This document shows positions 1 through 9,754 of a DNA stretch of 64,000 nucleotides, piece after piece (the stretch's first letter is position 1; each line of letters starts with the position of its first letter). The stretch covers positions 1-64,000 of the forward strand of contig NZ_JAKFYR010000003.1 of assembly GCF_022554085.1 (NCBI RefSeq), written 5' to 3'. Position numbers and translations under genes: made by a program. The stretch comes from Rhodococcus sp. CH91 (GTDB taxonomy: Bacteria; Actinomycetota; Actinomycetes; Mycobacteriales; Mycobacteriaceae). A model generated the notes under the pieces. That model did not search any database. It had not been told where the DNA came from and saw only the letters and a list, made by a program, of their open reading frames with translations.

Positions 1-53
1 GGCCCGAACTGCTCCGCCGACGCCTTGTATCCCAACTTCAGACCCTGAGTCAC
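1..53 (-). CDS. fgd: F420-dependent glucose-6-phosphate dehydrogenase, N-terminal fragment
   Basis: Partial gene; only the first 17 codons are inside the window. Read from a GTG at 53 on the minus strand, the peptide contains LKLGYKASAEQFGP, which closely matches the start of mycobacterial Fgd1, the enzyme that uses cofactor F420 to oxidise glucose-6-phosphate and supplies F420H2. A GGAGG box five bases upstream supports the GTG start. Only the N-terminus can be judged, so another F420-dependent luciferase-like protein is possible, but this motif is quite specific. It implies that the strain makes F420. Confidence 0.72.
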   Translation of the reverse strand, partial: MTQGLKLGYKASAEQFG

Positions 54-181
54 CGATTCCTCCGCCCGTTCGCACATCCGATGTCCCCGAGTATGCCCAT
101 CACCCGCCCTTCATCGGTCGAGACCGAGGTTGTGTGCGTGATTCGCGTAGAACTCGCACCGCTACCGGTCTCGATGTGAGC

Positions 182-1318
182 TCACGCCGCGCGGATCCCG
201 GACGATCCCCACTCGCGGGCGAGAAGTTCGTAGGAGCGGAGGCGATCGCCGTGCCGGTGGGTGACGGAGGTGACCACCAACTCGTCCGCCTCCGTCACTC
301 GCCGGAGGGTGTCGAGCCGCTCGGCGACGGTACTCGGCGCCCCGACGAACTGGGTGACGAGGCGGTCGTCGACGAGGCTGCGTTGCTCGTCGGTCAGCGG
401 CGTCGTCGTCTCCGGATCCGGATACGGGATCGCTCCGTGGCCGGAACGGATGCTGTGCGTCCAGTGCCCGTAGGTCGATGCCAGCTCGCGGGCGGTGTCG
501 TCGTCATCGGCGACAACCGCATCCGCCGAGACCACGACGTACGGTTCCGGCAGGAAGGCCGAGGGGCGGAAGGCGGCGCGGTAGGCCTCGATCGCGTCGA
601 CGGTCGTTCCCGGACTGACGTGGTAGTTCGCACCGAACGGCAACCCGAGGCGGCCCGCGAGCTGAGCCGACGGCCCGGCACTCGAACCGAACACCCACAG
701 TTCGACGTCTGCGCCCTCACCCGGGCTGGCGTGCAGTTCCGTCCCGTCGGGCGCCGTGTAGGTGCCGCGCAGGAAGGCGAGGATCTCCTCGACCTGGGCA
801 TCGAAGTCGGGGGTCTGCGCGCCCGGCTGCTGAAGGGTCCCGAAGCTCGCCGAGAGCCGCGACGAGGACAGCAGTTTCGCAGCGGAGAAGGGAGGCGGGA
901 TGACGAGGCCGTCACGGATCTCCGTCGCTCGCGGGGCGGATTCGCGGGACCCGGCTGCCAGAGCTTCGGCGCGGCGCTGCCCCGAGCGGCCGAGCCCGAG
1001 ATCGATCCGTCCCGGATACAACGCATCGAGCGTGCCGAAGGACTCGACGACCCCGATCGCGGTGTTGTGCCCGAGTTGTACCGCAGCGGCGCCCACCCGG
1101 ATGGTGTTCGTAGCAGCGGCGATCGCTCCGATCAGCACGTCGGGAGCCGAGGACGCCACCGCGACGAAGTGGTGTTCGGCAACCCAGTACCGCTTGTACC
1201 CCCACTCCTCGACACGCCGGGCGAGGTCCACGCTGTTCCGCAGGGCCTGCCGCGCGGTGGATCCCTCGCTGATCGGCGAGAGATCCAGCACCGACAGTGG
1301 GACAGGATTCGCGCTCAC
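182..1318 (-). CDS. LLM-class flavin-dependent oxidoreductase (luciferase-like)
   Basis: 378-residue luciferase-like monooxygenase, probably FMN- or F420-dependent, expected as a cytosolic TIM barrel. The N-terminus (PVPLSVLDLSPISEG, residues 6-20) and the following EEWGYKRYWVAEHH segment are typical of the LLM subgroup that includes alkanal and alkanesulfonate monooxygenase relatives; FGANYHVSPG lies mid-protein. The GTG start overlaps the stop of the DUF1684 gene by four bases (GTGA), so translation is probably coupled. It is the last gene of the eight-gene minus-strand transporter operon. The substrate cannot be read from sequence; the context suggests oxidation of an imported organic compound. 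Confidence 0.85.
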   Translation of the reverse strand: MSANPVPLSVLDLSPISEGSTARQALRNSVDLARRVEEWGYKRYWVAEHHFVAVASSAPDVLIGAIAAATNTIRVGAAAVQLGHNTAIGVVESFGTLDALYPGRIDLGLGRSGQRRAEALAAGSRESAPRATEIRDGLVIPPPFSAAKLLSSSRLSASFGTLQQPGAQTPDFDAQVEEILAFLRGTYTAPDGTELHASPGEGADVELWVFGSSAGPSAQLAGRLGLPFGANYHVSPGTTVDAIEAYRAAFRPSAFLPEPYVVVSADAVVADDDDTARELASTYGHWTHSIRSGHGAIPYPDPETTTPLTDEQRSLVDDRLVTQFVGAPSTVAERLDTLRRVTEADELVVTSVTHRHGDRLRSYELLAREWGSSGIRAA

Positions 1319-2085
1319 GCCCCCTCCCCTGCACGTGGATCACGTTCGCCGGCCTCGACGGCGAACGGCAGTCGGTTCCCGGCGGGCGCGATCGGGCAGG
1401 TCGCCGCGTCGGTGAACGCGCACGGCAGGTTCGCGGCGCGCGTGAAGTCGAGTGTGACGATGCCGTCGGTGTCCGGCCTACCGGCCTGCAATATCCGCGC
1501 CGCCGGATAGGTGGTCACCCCGCTCGTCGCATCGGTGAACAACACGCGCAGCGCGCCCCCGGCTTCCCCGAAGGCGACGAGTTCGTGTTCGGCTCCGCCG
1601 TAGTCGAAGCGGATGACACCGGCCGCGGGATGGTGGTGCTCGAGTCCGTCGACGACCGCGCCCGTCGTCACGACCTCCTGTTCGTCGAACGCCTCGAACC
1701 GGCCGGTCAGCACCCAGGACGGGTCGGGTTCGTAGACCGGGACACCGGTGAACGACGCGAGCGCCGGTGCGGTCCGGTCGTGGATGCGGATCCCGAATCG
1801 TCCGGTGCGCTGGATGACCTCGACGAAACCGCGGTCGAACTCCGCTTCGAGGCCCGGCGCACCCTCGACCGGCTCGTAGGTGGTGGTCTCAGCGTCGAGT
1901 TCGTGGATCACCGACCCGCCGTCGACGTGCCACCGACCCGGCGCATCGTCGAAGGAGGTGGGGGTTTCGTCCAGCCAGTAGAGGGCGGTGAGACTCAGCC
2001 AGCCGAGCGGTTGCCGCAGGCCGTCGTTGCGGTCGGCATGCCACCGCCGCCAATCGTCGACGAACGTATCGAATGTTGCTGTCAT
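1315..2085 (-). CDS. DUF1684 domain protein
   Basis: 256-residue protein of the DUF1684 family, recognised from the N-terminal FVDDWRRWHADRN and QPLGWLSLTALYWLDE segments and the later ALRVLFTDATSG and LDFTRAANLPCAFTD blocks. The biochemical function of this family is not established. No signal peptide or membrane segment is visible, so it is probably cytosolic. It sits between two flavin monooxygenase genes and overlaps both by four bases (ATGA upstream, GTGA downstream), so it is likely co-translated with them and may process a product of those oxidations; that role is inference from position. Confidence 0.85.
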   Translation of the reverse strand: MTATFDTFVDDWRRWHADRNDGLRQPLGWLSLTALYWLDETPTSFDDAPGRWHVDGGSVIHELDAETTTYEPVEGAPGLEAEFDRGFVEVIQRTGRFGIRIHDRTAPALASFTGVPVYEPDPSWVLTGRFEAFDEQEVVTTGAVVDGLEHHHPAAGVIRFDYGGAEHELVAFGEAGGALRVLFTDATSGVTTYPAARILQAGRPDTDGIVTLDFTRAANLPCAFTDAATCPIAPAGNRLPFAVEAGERDPRAGEGA

Positions 2086-3452
2086 GACGCCCGGGCTCCT
2101 TCGGTGACAGTGTGGGGGTCGCGCAGGCCGAGGTGGCCTCGGAGGGTCGTGCTCCGGTATTCGGTGCGGAAGCTTCCGCGTTCCTGCAGCAATGGAACGA
2201 CCTTGTCGACGAACTCGTCGAGTCCGCCGGGTGTGAGGTGCGGGACGAGGATGAATCCGTCGCCGGCGTCGGTCTGCACGTAGAGATCGATCTCGTCCGC
2301 GACCTGCTGCGGCGTTCCGATGAACTGCTGGCGCGCGGTGACCTCGATGACCAGTTCCCGGATGCTCAGCTTCTCCGCCTCGGCCTTCTCCTTCCACTGC
2401 CGGGCGACGGCGAGCGGATCCTTCGCGTGCCGTACGCGGCCGCGCGTGATCGTGACGTTGTCCTCGGGATCGATGTCGGGTAGCGGACCATCGGGGTCGT
2501 AGGACGAAAGGTCCTTGCCCCAGATCTGTTCGAGGAAGGCGATGGCCGTCTGTGGCCCGACCTGCTGCAGGCGGATGTGCCGGGCGCGCTCGTGGGCGTC
2601 CTCGTGGGTATCTCCGAGGACGAAGGTCGCGGCAGGCAGGATCTTCAGCTCGTCCCAGCTGCGGCCGTACTTCGCCAGCCGATTCTTGACGTCGGTGTAG
2701 AAGGCACGGCCCTCGTCGAGAGTGCCGTGCCTGCTGAAGATGGCGTCGGCCTTGGCGGCACCGAATTCGCGGCCCTCGTCGGAATCGCCGGCCTGCAGTA
2801 GGACGGGATGCCCCTGGGGGCTGCGCGGCACTTCGAAGCGGCCCGAGATGTCGAACTGGGTGGTGCGGATGTCGAACGACGCGATGTCGCCGTCGGGAGC
2901 GAAGATTCCGGCCTCGCGGTCGATCACGGGACCGCGGGCGGACCAGCCGTCCCACAGTTCCCGCACCACGTCGACCACTTCGGCGGCTCGGACGTACCGC
3001 TGCGAGTGCTCGAGGAAACCGCCGCGACGGAAGTTCTCACCGGTGAACGCATCCGACGAGGTGACGAGGTTCCACGCGGCGCGACCGTCCGAGAGGTGGT
3101 CGAGGGTCGCGAACTGCTTGGCCAGTTCGTACGGCTCGTTGAAGGTGGTGTTGATGGTGCCGGCCAGGCCGAGATGGGTGGTGGCACCGGCCAGGGCCTC
3201 GAGCACGGTGAGGGTGTCGGGCCGGCCGACGACGTCGAGGTCGTGGATGCGGCCGCGGTGCTCGCGGAGGCGGAGTCCCTCGGCGAGGAAGAAGAAATCG
3301 AACTTGCCGCGCTCGGCGGTGCGAGCCAGGTGTAGGAACGACGAGAAGTCGATCTGGCTCTTCGACCCGGGGTCGGCCCACACCGTGGTGTTGTTGACGC
3401 CGGGGAAGTGCGCAGCGAGATGGATCTGCTTACGAACAGTGTTGCGGGACAC
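2082..3452 (-). CDS. NtaA/SnaA/DszA-family FMN-dependent monooxygenase
   Basis: About 456 residues, usual length for the NtaA/SnaA/SoxA family (nitrilotriacetate monooxygenase, dibenzothiophene-sulfone monooxygenase DszA and relatives). Family features are the start KQIHLAAHFPGVNNTTVWAD, the segment FFLAEGLRLREHRG, and AWNLVTSSD followed by NFRRGG. I chose the GTG at 3452 because an AAGGA box lies nine bases upstream and the family-like sequence begins there; an in-frame start at 3518 would add 22 unrelated residues. A partner flavin reductase is needed and none is encoded nearby. Neighbours suggest cleavage of a C-S, C-N or C-O bond in an imported compound. Confidence 0.85.
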   Translation of the reverse strand: MSRNTVRKQIHLAAHFPGVNNTTVWADPGSKSQIDFSSFLHLARTAERGKFDFFFLAEGLRLREHRGRIHDLDVVGRPDTLTVLEALAGATTHLGLAGTINTTFNEPYELAKQFATLDHLSDGRAAWNLVTSSDAFTGENFRRGGFLEHSQRYVRAAEVVDVVRELWDGWSARGPVIDREAGIFAPDGDIASFDIRTTQFDISGRFEVPRSPQGHPVLLQAGDSDEGREFGAAKADAIFSRHGTLDEGRAFYTDVKNRLAKYGRSWDELKILPAATFVLGDTHEDAHERARHIRLQQVGPQTAIAFLEQIWGKDLSSYDPDGPLPDIDPEDNVTITRGRVRHAKDPLAVARQWKEKAEAEKLSIRELVIEVTARQQFIGTPQQVADEIDLYVQTDAGDGFILVPHLTPGGLDEFVDKVVPLLQERGSFRTEYRSTTLRGHLGLRDPHTVTEGARAS

Positions 3453-3465
3453 GATGATCGTTCCT

Positions 3466-4563
3466 TCAGTGAGCAGCCGCGAAGCGGTTGGCGGGGCGGG
3501 GCAGACCGAGCCGGTCACGGAGCGTTCCGGTTGTGGGCGCGATGTCGGGACGGACGACGGGCAGGACGTTCTCGACGAGCTCGTGGAGGGTGGACGGCAG
3601 AGCGAGCGGCCGCAGGGTCACGCCGTCCACACCCGTTGCATCTCCGAGCAATTCGATCAGGCCCTCGGACGTCCCGACGTGGACGAGCGTGTCGGAGCGG
3701 TAGGGTTCACCGGCCCACGCCTCGAGCTGGGCGAGATCCGCGGCGACATCGTCACCGAGCAGCACATCGACATCGAGCAGCACGAAGATGCGCCGGTCTC
3801 CCGCCACGGCTCGGATGCGGGTGGCCAAGTCGCCCGCTGCGGAGACGTCGGTGGCACGGACCCGCACCAGATCCGCACGCTGCGCCGCGAATCCGAGGGA
3901 TTCGTCTCCGGTCACCGTCACCGCGACCAGCGGTTGCCCCTGCGGTGACCGCGGCACGATGGACGATCCCTTGACGGAGAAGTACTCGCCGACGAAGTCG
4001 ATGTAGTGGACCTTGTCGCGGTCGAGGAAACGGCCGGTGGCGACGTCGCGAATCTCGGCGTCGTCCTCCCAGCTGTCCCACAGCCGTGCCGCGACCTCGG
4101 CGGCCTCGTGCGCCTCCGCCCACAGCGACGCGGTGTCCTGCTCCTCCTTGCGCCCGAACAGCGCCACCGGTGCGGCTCCGGGCGTCACCGCGACCTCCCA
4201 ACCGGCGCGACCGAGGGTGGTGTGGTCGATCGTCTGGATGGCCTTGGCCACATGGAACGGTTCGGTGTGGGTGACGGTGGCCGTGGGAATCACGCCGATG
4301 CGTGTGGTCGCAGTGGTCAGTCGCGCCGCCAGACCGACGGCGTCGAGCCTGCCGCGCACCGTGGTCGCATCGGACACGACACCGAAGGTGTCGGAGAAGA
4401 ACGCGAAGTCCACTCCGGCGCGGTCTGCGGCACCGACGAGCTCGGTCCAGTAACGGGGACCGAACAATTCCTCGGCGTGCGAATCGTCGCGGCGCCACGA
4501 CGAGGGATGGATGCCGGTGCCGGCGAACTCGACGGCGAGCAGCAGTTCCGGACTATCGGACAT
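3466..4563 (-). CDS. LLM-class flavin-dependent oxidoreductase
   Basis: 365-residue luciferase-like protein beginning [20 protein letters not shown], with [27 protein letters not shown] and [12 protein letters not shown] segments that resemble the NtaA-like branch, though it is shorter than the neighbouring NtaA-family gene. I chose the ATG at 4563 because a GGGAAGG box precedes it; an ATG-proximal extension to 4587 looks non-coding. The gene overlaps the ATPase gene upstream by 11 bases and is followed after 13 bases by the NtaA-family gene. Paired monooxygenases in one operon suggest two oxidation steps or two substrates. Substrate unknown. Confidence 0.8.
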   Translation of the reverse strand: MSDSPELLLAVEFAGTGIHPSSWRRDDSHAEELFGPRYWTELVGAADRAGVDFAFFSDTFGVVSDATTVRGRLDAVGLAARLTTATTRIGVIPTATVTHTEPFHVAKAIQTIDHTTLGRAGWEVAVTPGAAPVALFGRKEEQDTASLWAEAHEAAEVAARLWDSWEDDAEIRDVATGRFLDRDKVHYIDFVGEYFSVKGSSIVPRSPQGQPLVAVTVTGDESLGFAAQRADLVRVRATDVSAAGDLATRIRAVAGDRRIFVLLDVDVLLGDDVAADLAQLEAWAGEPYRSDTLVHVGTSEGLIELLGDATGVDGVTLRPLALPSTLHELVENVLPVVRPDIAPTTGTLRDRLGLPRPANRFAAAH

Positions 4564-6148
4564 GGTGGACCTTCCCGGGGATGGCATCGAGCAACGTGTG
4601 CGTGTACTCGTGTTGGGGGTTGTCGAAGATGCGTGCAGTGGAGCCGTATTCGACGACGCGGCCGGCGCACATCACGGCGACGGTGTCGCTGATCTGCCGG
4701 ACGACGGCGAGGTCGTGCGAGATGAACAGATAGCTGAGCCCGAGTTCCGTCTGCAGCGAGGTGAGCAGGTCGAGGATCTGGGCTTGAACCGAGACGTCGA
4801 GTGCCGAGACCGGTTCGTCGAGAACGAGCAGATCGGGGTTCAGCGCGATCGCCCGCGCGATGGCGACGCGTTGCCGTTGCCCACCCGACAGTTCGGCAGG
4901 TGTGCGGTCGAGATGTGCTGCCGACAGCGTCACCTGATCGAGGAGCCGTGCGACGTGCGCGGCGCGTTCGGTTCTCGTACCGATACCGAACGCTTCGAGG
5001 GGCTCGGCGACGATGTCGCGGATCCTCAGTTTCGGATCGAGCGAGGCGTACGGATTCTGGTGCACGATCTGCACCCTGCGGCGCAGGGCGCGCAGGGCGC
5101 TTCCGCGCAGACCGGTGATGTCCTCCCCGTCGAACCGCACCCGGCCTGCGGTCGGGGTCTCGAGGCGGATCGCGATGCGCGAGACCGTGGACTTACCGGA
5201 GCCCGACTCCCCCACCAGCGCCAGGGTGCCGCCGCGGGGAACGTCGAACGACACCTCGCGCACCGCGCGCAGTGAGGACTTACGGTCGATGCGGAAGGTC
5301 TTCGACACCGCCGAGACCGACAGGATGGGGGCGGTCCCCCGCAGTGCGGGCCGCACGGCCGGTTCCGCGAGACCGGGCGCGGCCGCGATCAGCGAGCGCG
5401 TGTAGTCGTGTTGCGGGTCGGTGAGCACCTGCGCAGCCGGTCCGGTTTCGACGACCCGCCCACCCTGCATGACGACGATGCGGTCGGCGCGGTCCGCCGC
5501 GACACCCAGATCGTGGGTGATGAGCAACACCGCGGTGCCGGTCTCGGCGATCCGTGCGTCGAGGTGGTCGAGGATGCGGCGCTGCACGGTTACGTCGAGC
5601 GCGCTGGTCGGCTCGTCGGCAATGACGAGATCGGGGCGGCAGGCGAGAGCGATACCGATGAGCACGCGTTGCCGCTGCCCTCCGGACAGTTCCTGCGGGT
5701 ACTGCTTCGCGCGCAGCGCCGGATCGTCGAGCCCGGCCTCCTCGAGGATGCGCACCGCCTCGATCCTCGCAGTGCGCCGGTCGGCGAGACCGTGGATGCG
5801 CAGCACCTCGGCGACCTGGTCGCCGATCCGGATCACGGGATTGAGGGAGGTCGTCGGGTCCTGCGGGACGAAGCCGATCCGAGCACCCCGGATCCGTTCG
5901 AAGGCACGCTCCGACAAGTCGTTCAGCCGTGTGCCGTCGAAGGCCACCGACCCGCCGGTGACGCGACCGGTCCCGGCGAGCAGCCCGATGATCGCGTGAG
6001 CGGTCGTCGACTTGCCCGATCCCGATTCGCCGACCACCGCGACCACCTCGCCGCGTGCGACGGTGAGGTCGACGCCGTCCACCGCCACGACGGGTTCGCG
6101 GGGCGATCCGTAGGCGACCTGCAGGTCGCGGACCTCGAGCAGGGTCAT
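4553..6148 (-). CDS. Dipeptide/oligopeptide-type ABC transporter, fused dual ATPase
   Basis: 531 residues with two complete ABC cassettes in tandem, as in YejF or DppD-DppF fusions. Each half has a Walker A motif ([14 protein letters not shown] and [14 protein letters not shown]) and an LSGGQRQRV signature; Walker B motifs are [13 protein letters not shown] and [13 protein letters not shown]. It should energise the two permeases encoded directly upstream (7031-8044 and 6145-7038). The ATG at 6148 overlaps the permease stop in an ATGA. A longer in-frame reading to 6442 exists but runs through the permease gene and is not used. Peptide-type importers also carry nickel, opines and other small organics, so the cargo is open. 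Confidence 0.9.
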   Translation of the reverse strand: MTLLEVRDLQVAYGSPREPVVAVDGVDLTVARGEVVAVVGESGSGKSTTAHAIIGLLAGTGRVTGGSVAFDGTRLNDLSERAFERIRGARIGFVPQDPTTSLNPVIRIGDQVAEVLRIHGLADRRTARIEAVRILEEAGLDDPALRAKQYPQELSGGQRQRVLIGIALACRPDLVIADEPTSALDVTVQRRILDHLDARIAETGTAVLLITHDLGVAADRADRIVVMQGGRVVETGPAAQVLTDPQHDYTRSLIAAAPGLAEPAVRPALRGTAPILSVSAVSKTFRIDRKSSLRAVREVSFDVPRGGTLALVGESGSGKSTVSRIAIRLETPTAGRVRFDGEDITGLRGSALRALRRRVQIVHQNPYASLDPKLRIRDIVAEPLEAFGIGTRTERAAHVARLLDQVTLSAAHLDRTPAELSGGQRQRVAIARAIALNPDLLVLDEPVSALDVSVQAQILDLLTSLQTELGLSYLFISHDLAVVRQISDTVAVMCAGRVVEYGSTARIFDNPQHEYTHTLLDAIPGKVHHVR

Positions 6149-7038
6149 CGTGCGCTCCTGTCCTCGATGGCGTGGCCGATGCGGTGGGCCGAGAGCACGA
6201 CAGCGACGATGACCAGACCCGGAAGCGTCGTCATCCACCAGGCGGCGGCGAGATAATTGCGTCCCTCCGAGATCAGAGACCCCCACTCGGGCGTCGGTGG
6301 TACGGCACCGAAACCGAGGAAGCTCAGCGACGATACGGCCAGCACGGCCATGCCGAACTCGACGGCAGCGAGGGCCGCGACGGGTGCGTACGAGTTGCGC
6401 AGCACGTGCCGGCGCAGCACGGTGTGCCACCGGACACCGCACGCGAATGCCGCCTCGACGTAGAGCGCCTTGCGGACCCGCAGCACTTCCGACCGCATGA
6501 CCCGCGCGAAGTTCGCGACGAGACTCACGCCGACGGCGATCGCGACATTCATGGTGCCGAAGCCGAGGGCGGTGACCAGTGCGAGCGACAGCAGTAGCGC
6601 GGGGATGGACAGCAGGACGTCGACCAGGCGCATGAGCGCCGCGTCGAGAGCACCTCCGACCGCGCCGGACAGCAATCCGATCAGCGAGCCGACCACCAGG
6701 GCGATCCCGACCGCGACGAGCGTCGCGGTGAGCGACAGTCCGGCACCGTGCACGACGCGCGTGTACAGGTCGCGGCCGAGATTGTCGGTACCGAACCAGT
6801 GTGCGGCGCTCGGTCCCTGCAGTTTCTCGGCGGGCACGCCCTGCAGGGGGTCGCCCGACGCGAACACCGACGGGAACAGGGCGAAGCCCACCGCGAGGAG
6901 CAGCACGATCGACGACACGACCAGCACGGCGTTGCGGCGCACCATCGTCGCGGTGGACGAGATCCGGATTCTTCTGCGCGAGTGCGTTTCCGGCGATGTC
7001 GTCGCCGGTAGCGCTTCGCGGACGAGTGTGTCAGACAC
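6145..7038 (-). CDS. ABC transporter permease, DppC-like
   Basis: 297-residue inner-membrane permease of the DppC/OppC type. A long hydrophobic N-terminal segment ([20 protein letters not shown]) precedes the family motif [17 protein letters not shown] and at least four more membrane spans; the cytoplasmic EAA-type loop lies around [20 protein letters not shown] chose a GTG at 7038, giving [10 protein letters not shown], because it overlaps the stop of the upstream permease gene by eight bases; the longer frame to 7104 lies inside that gene. It forms the channel with the DppB-like subunit and the dual ATPase. Confidence 0.88.
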   Translation of the reverse strand: MSDTLVREALPATTSPETHSRRRIRISSTATMVRRNAVLVVSSIVLLLAVGFALFPSVFASGDPLQGVPAEKLQGPSAAHWFGTDNLGRDLYTRVVHGAGLSLTATLVAVGIALVVGSLIGLLSGAVGGALDAALMRLVDVLLSIPALLLSLALVTALGFGTMNVAIAVGVSLVANFARVMRSEVLRVRKALYVEAAFACGVRWHTVLRRHVLRNSYAPVAALAAVEFGMAVLAVSSLSFLGFGAVPPTPEWGSLISEGRNYLAAAWWMTTLPGLVIVAVVLSAHRIGHAIEDRSAR

Positions 7039-8044
7039 GCGCGTCGACCTCCAGGAGAGTGTCGTCGTGGGTCGGGTCGTCCTCCGTCGACGCGTCCACA
7101 CCACCGCGGTCGATGCGGTGGGTGATCCGCGGGTCGATGAAGGGGTAGAGCAGATCGACCGTGAGGTTGACGAGCACGAAGACGGTGGCGGAGAACGCGA
7201 CGATGCCCAGCACCACCGGAATGTCCTGCGCCATCACCGACATCTGGGTCAGGCGACCGATACCGGCCCGGGAGAAGACGGTTTCGACCACCACGGATCC
7301 GGCGAGAAGGTTGCCGACGATGACGCCGGCGATCGTGAAGGCGGGGATGCTCGACAGCTTCAGGGCGTGGCGCGTCTGGATACGCAGACGGGACGCACCT
7401 TTCGCGCGTGCCGCTTCGATGAACGGCTGCCGCCAGGTCGTCTGCAGGCTGGTCGCGAGGACCTGGGCGATCACCGCACCGGTGGGCAGGGCCAGGCTGA
7501 TCGCGGGCAGGATCACGTGTTCGATGCCCTGGTCACCGAAGGCCGGGAACAGACGCAGCCGGAACGAGAAGAGCTGCAACAGGATCAGGCCCACCCAGAA
7601 GGTCGGCACGGCCACCCCCAGCGGGGGCAGCGAGAACAGCAGGCTGCGAAGCCAGTGGATCCGCGTGTAGGTCGCGAGAACGGCCACCCCCGTGCCGAAC
7701 ACGAGGGCGAACACCAGTGCGGTGCCCGCCAGGACGAGGGTGCTCGGCAGGGCGGCGGCGATGGCGTCGGTCACCTGCTGCCCGGTGGAGATGGACATGC
7801 CGAAGTCACCCCGGACCGCGTTGCTCAGCGCGTTCCAGTACTGCACCGCAACCGGCTGATCGAGTCCGTACCGCGACCGGAGTTGTTCGATCGCGGCGGC
7901 GTCGACCGGTGTTCCGGCGTCGGCACCAGCGGCGATGGAGACCGGATCGGAGGGCAGCAGGAACAGGACCGCGAACGACACCGTGAACGCCGCCCACAAC
8001 ACTCCCACGGCCTGGAGCACACGGAAACCGAGATAGCGCAGCAT
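7031..8044 (-). CDS. ABC transporter permease, DppB-like
   Basis: 337-residue permease of the DppB/OppB type. It begins MLRYLGFRVLQAVGVLWAAF, a first membrane span characteristic of the family, followed by a periplasmic loop (residues about 35-95) and five further spans. The EAA-like coupling loop is FIEAARAKGASRLRIQTRHA, and PLGVAVPTFWVGLILL is also family-typical. The C-terminal 25 residues are Asp/Thr-rich and hydrophilic. The gene starts three bases after the stop of the solute-binding gene. It pairs with the DppC-like permease to import an as yet unknown peptide-like or organic substrate. Confidence 0.9.
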   Translation of the reverse strand: MLRYLGFRVLQAVGVLWAAFTVSFAVLFLLPSDPVSIAAGADAGTPVDAAAIEQLRSRYGLDQPVAVQYWNALSNAVRGDFGMSISTGQQVTDAIAAALPSTLVLAGTALVFALVFGTGVAVLATYTRIHWLRSLLFSLPPLGVAVPTFWVGLILLQLFSFRLRLFPAFGDQGIEHVILPAISLALPTGAVIAQVLATSLQTTWRQPFIEAARAKGASRLRIQTRHALKLSSIPAFTIAGVIVGNLLAGSVVVETVFSRAGIGRLTQMSVMAQDIPVVLGIVAFSATVFVLVNLTVDLLYPFIDPRITHRIDRGGVDASTEDDPTHDDTLLEVDARV

Positions 8045-8047
8045 GAT

Positions 8048-9676
8048 CTACTCGCTCAGCCAGGTGTCGAAGAACTGCAGTCGCGCCGAGGCCTCGAACT
8101 TCAGGTCGGCGACGTTCGGTCCGGCACCGATCGCCTGCGACAGCTCGACCGTGGGGATCCACAGCCCGTTGTCGAGGACGAGCTGCTGCGCCTGCCCGAT
8201 GAGCTCGGCTCGTGCGGCCGGATCGGTCGTGGACAGCTGACGGTTCAGCACCTCGTCCAGCTCGGGGACGGGACCGCGCTGGTTCAGATTGCGGCCTTCC
8301 AGCCCGAAGGCGGTGCGCAGGATGTCGCCGTCGGCGCGGGTGCTGTTGTAGTAGGACGCCTCGAAGTCGCCGGCGTTCTGGCGTGCGGTGTTCTCCGGAG
8401 TGGAGACGAGGTCGAGCTGCAGGTCGATGCCCACCGCACGCAGCTGCTGCTGCACCAGTTCCAGAATGGCCTGGTTGCCCGCGAAGACGGAGCTGAACAG
8501 CACCGGGAAGCTCAGACGTTGCCCGTCCTTGACACGGATGCCGTCGGGCCCGGGCACCCAACCTGCCTCGTCGAGGATCTGCTCGGCCTTCTGCGGGTCG
8601 TAGGCGACGTCGGTGAGTTCGACGTAGCCGGGGGTCGTGGACGCGAGAGTGCTGGTCGCCGGGCGGAAGTCCGGTCCGAGCACCGTATCGACCAGTTCCT
8701 GCCGGTCGATCGCCGGGACGATCGCGCCGCGCACGGCCGGGTCGGCGAGGACACCCCGACTCACGTTGGGCTGGAACCCGAACGGGATACCCGGATTCGG
8801 AGTGGTGAGGATGCGACCGCCGGCCCCTTCGATCTGCGGGGCGTCCTGCGGCAGTGCATCCGAGATGGCGTCGAGCTGGCCCGAGGCGAGCGATCCGGTG
8901 CGGACACCCGATTCGGGAACGATGGTGAACTCGATCCGGTCGAGATAGGCCTCACCGTCGTGTCCGAAGGTCTCCGATCCCCACCCATAACCCGTGCGTT
9001 TGACGAGGGTGGCCGACTTGTCCTGCTGGTAGTCCTCGTAGACGAACGGGCCGGTGCCCGACAGGTCGCCGGCGCACCGCTCCTCGGCGCTCTCGGCGGT
9101 GTCGGCGTCGGCGAGCAATCCGAGCTGCACGGTCGCCGTGGCCTGCAGGAAGGGAGCGTTGGGAGCCGAGAAGTTCACCTGGGCCGTGCGGTCGTCGACG
9201 ACCGTCGTGCCGGTGTATCCGGCGAGATAACCGACGGCCGACGGTGCCTTCACACCCCCGAGCGTGTTCACGATCGCGTCGAAGTTCTTCTTCACGGACT
9301 CCGCGGTGAGCGGGGTGCCGTCGCTGAAGGTCACGCCCTCCCGCAGCCGAAAGGTGAACTGTGTGCCGTCCTCGTTCGACTCCCAGCTCTCGGCGAGCCA
9401 CGGCACGAGCTCGCCTGTTGCGGGGTCCTGGTCGGTGAGTGAGTCGACGACCTGCCGGACGACGTAGATGGTCTGGTTGGTGCCGGCCTGGGCCGGATCG
9501 GCACAGGTCGGAGCCTGTGACAGGCCGTAACGCAGGGTGCCGCCGGGCTGCGGGTCGCCGGCGGGTTGCGAGCTCGCCGCGGCGCCGGTTCCGCACGCGG
9601 TCAGGGCAGCTCCCAGCACGGCGGACGCAGCTGCGGTGGCGGCGAATCGGAACGCAGGTGAGGACGAGATGGACAA
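8048..9676 (-). CDS. Extracellular solute-binding lipoprotein, family 5 (peptide/nickel type)
   Basis: About 542 residues, family-5 (DppA/OppA-like) binding protein. It has a lipoprotein signal with lipobox LTAC (GAALTACGTGAA), then PQPGGTLRYGLSQAPTCADP and the family motif FTFRLREGVTFSDGTPLTAE. I prefer the TTG at 9676, which has GGAG seven to eight bases upstream; an alternative TTG at 9700 has no visible ribosome site and adds eight residues before the signal. It is the first gene of the eight-gene operon and should deliver substrate to the DppB/DppC-like permease pair. A leader element (9755-9816) lies upstream. Confidence 0.87.
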   Translation of the reverse strand: MSISSSPAFRFAATAAASAVLGAALTACGTGAAASSQPAGDPQPGGTLRYGLSQAPTCADPAQAGTNQTIYVVRQVVDSLTDQDPATGELVPWLAESWESNEDGTQFTFRLREGVTFSDGTPLTAESVKKNFDAIVNTLGGVKAPSAVGYLAGYTGTTVVDDRTAQVNFSAPNAPFLQATATVQLGLLADADTAESAEERCAGDLSGTGPFVYEDYQQDKSATLVKRTGYGWGSETFGHDGEAYLDRIEFTIVPESGVRTGSLASGQLDAISDALPQDAPQIEGAGGRILTTPNPGIPFGFQPNVSRGVLADPAVRGAIVPAIDRQELVDTVLGPDFRPATSTLASTTPGYVELTDVAYDPQKAEQILDEAGWVPGPDGIRVKDGQRLSFPVLFSSVFAGNQAILELVQQQLRAVGIDLQLDLVSTPENTARQNAGDFEASYYNSTRADGDILRTAFGLEGRNLNQRGPVPELDEVLNRQLSTTDPAARAELIGQAQQLVLDNGLWIPTVELSQAIGAGPNVADLKFEASARLQFFDTWLSE

Positions 9677-9754
9677 CGACGGGCTCCGTGATCTGGACAA
9701 GGCATCGGCGGCGTCACCGTGCGGATGCCGCCGGGCGGGAGGAAGGATGATTCG

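Noticed and set aside
118-177. Inverted repeat CGAGACCG / CGGTCTCG in the gap between fgd and the first full gene
   Set aside because: The arms are short and more than 35 bases apart, so it is a weak terminator or operator candidate; nothing else was seen in 54-181.
134-1510. Long plus-strand frame of 458 residues
   Set aside because: It is antisense to the luciferase-like gene at 182-1318, whose protein has clear family motifs; the plus-strand product is Arg-rich and motif-free, typical of GC-rich shadow frames.
1315-2955. 546-residue reading of the DUF1684 gene
   Set aside because: The extra 290 N-terminal residues are Arg-rich and lie antisense-frame within the NtaA-family gene; the ATG at 2085 overlaps that gene's stop as expected for coupling.
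6470-9442. 990-residue plus-strand frame
   Set aside because: It runs antisense through the two permease genes and the binding-protein gene, has low-complexity Arg/Gly/Asp composition and no start-site signal. The minus-strand genes explain this region.
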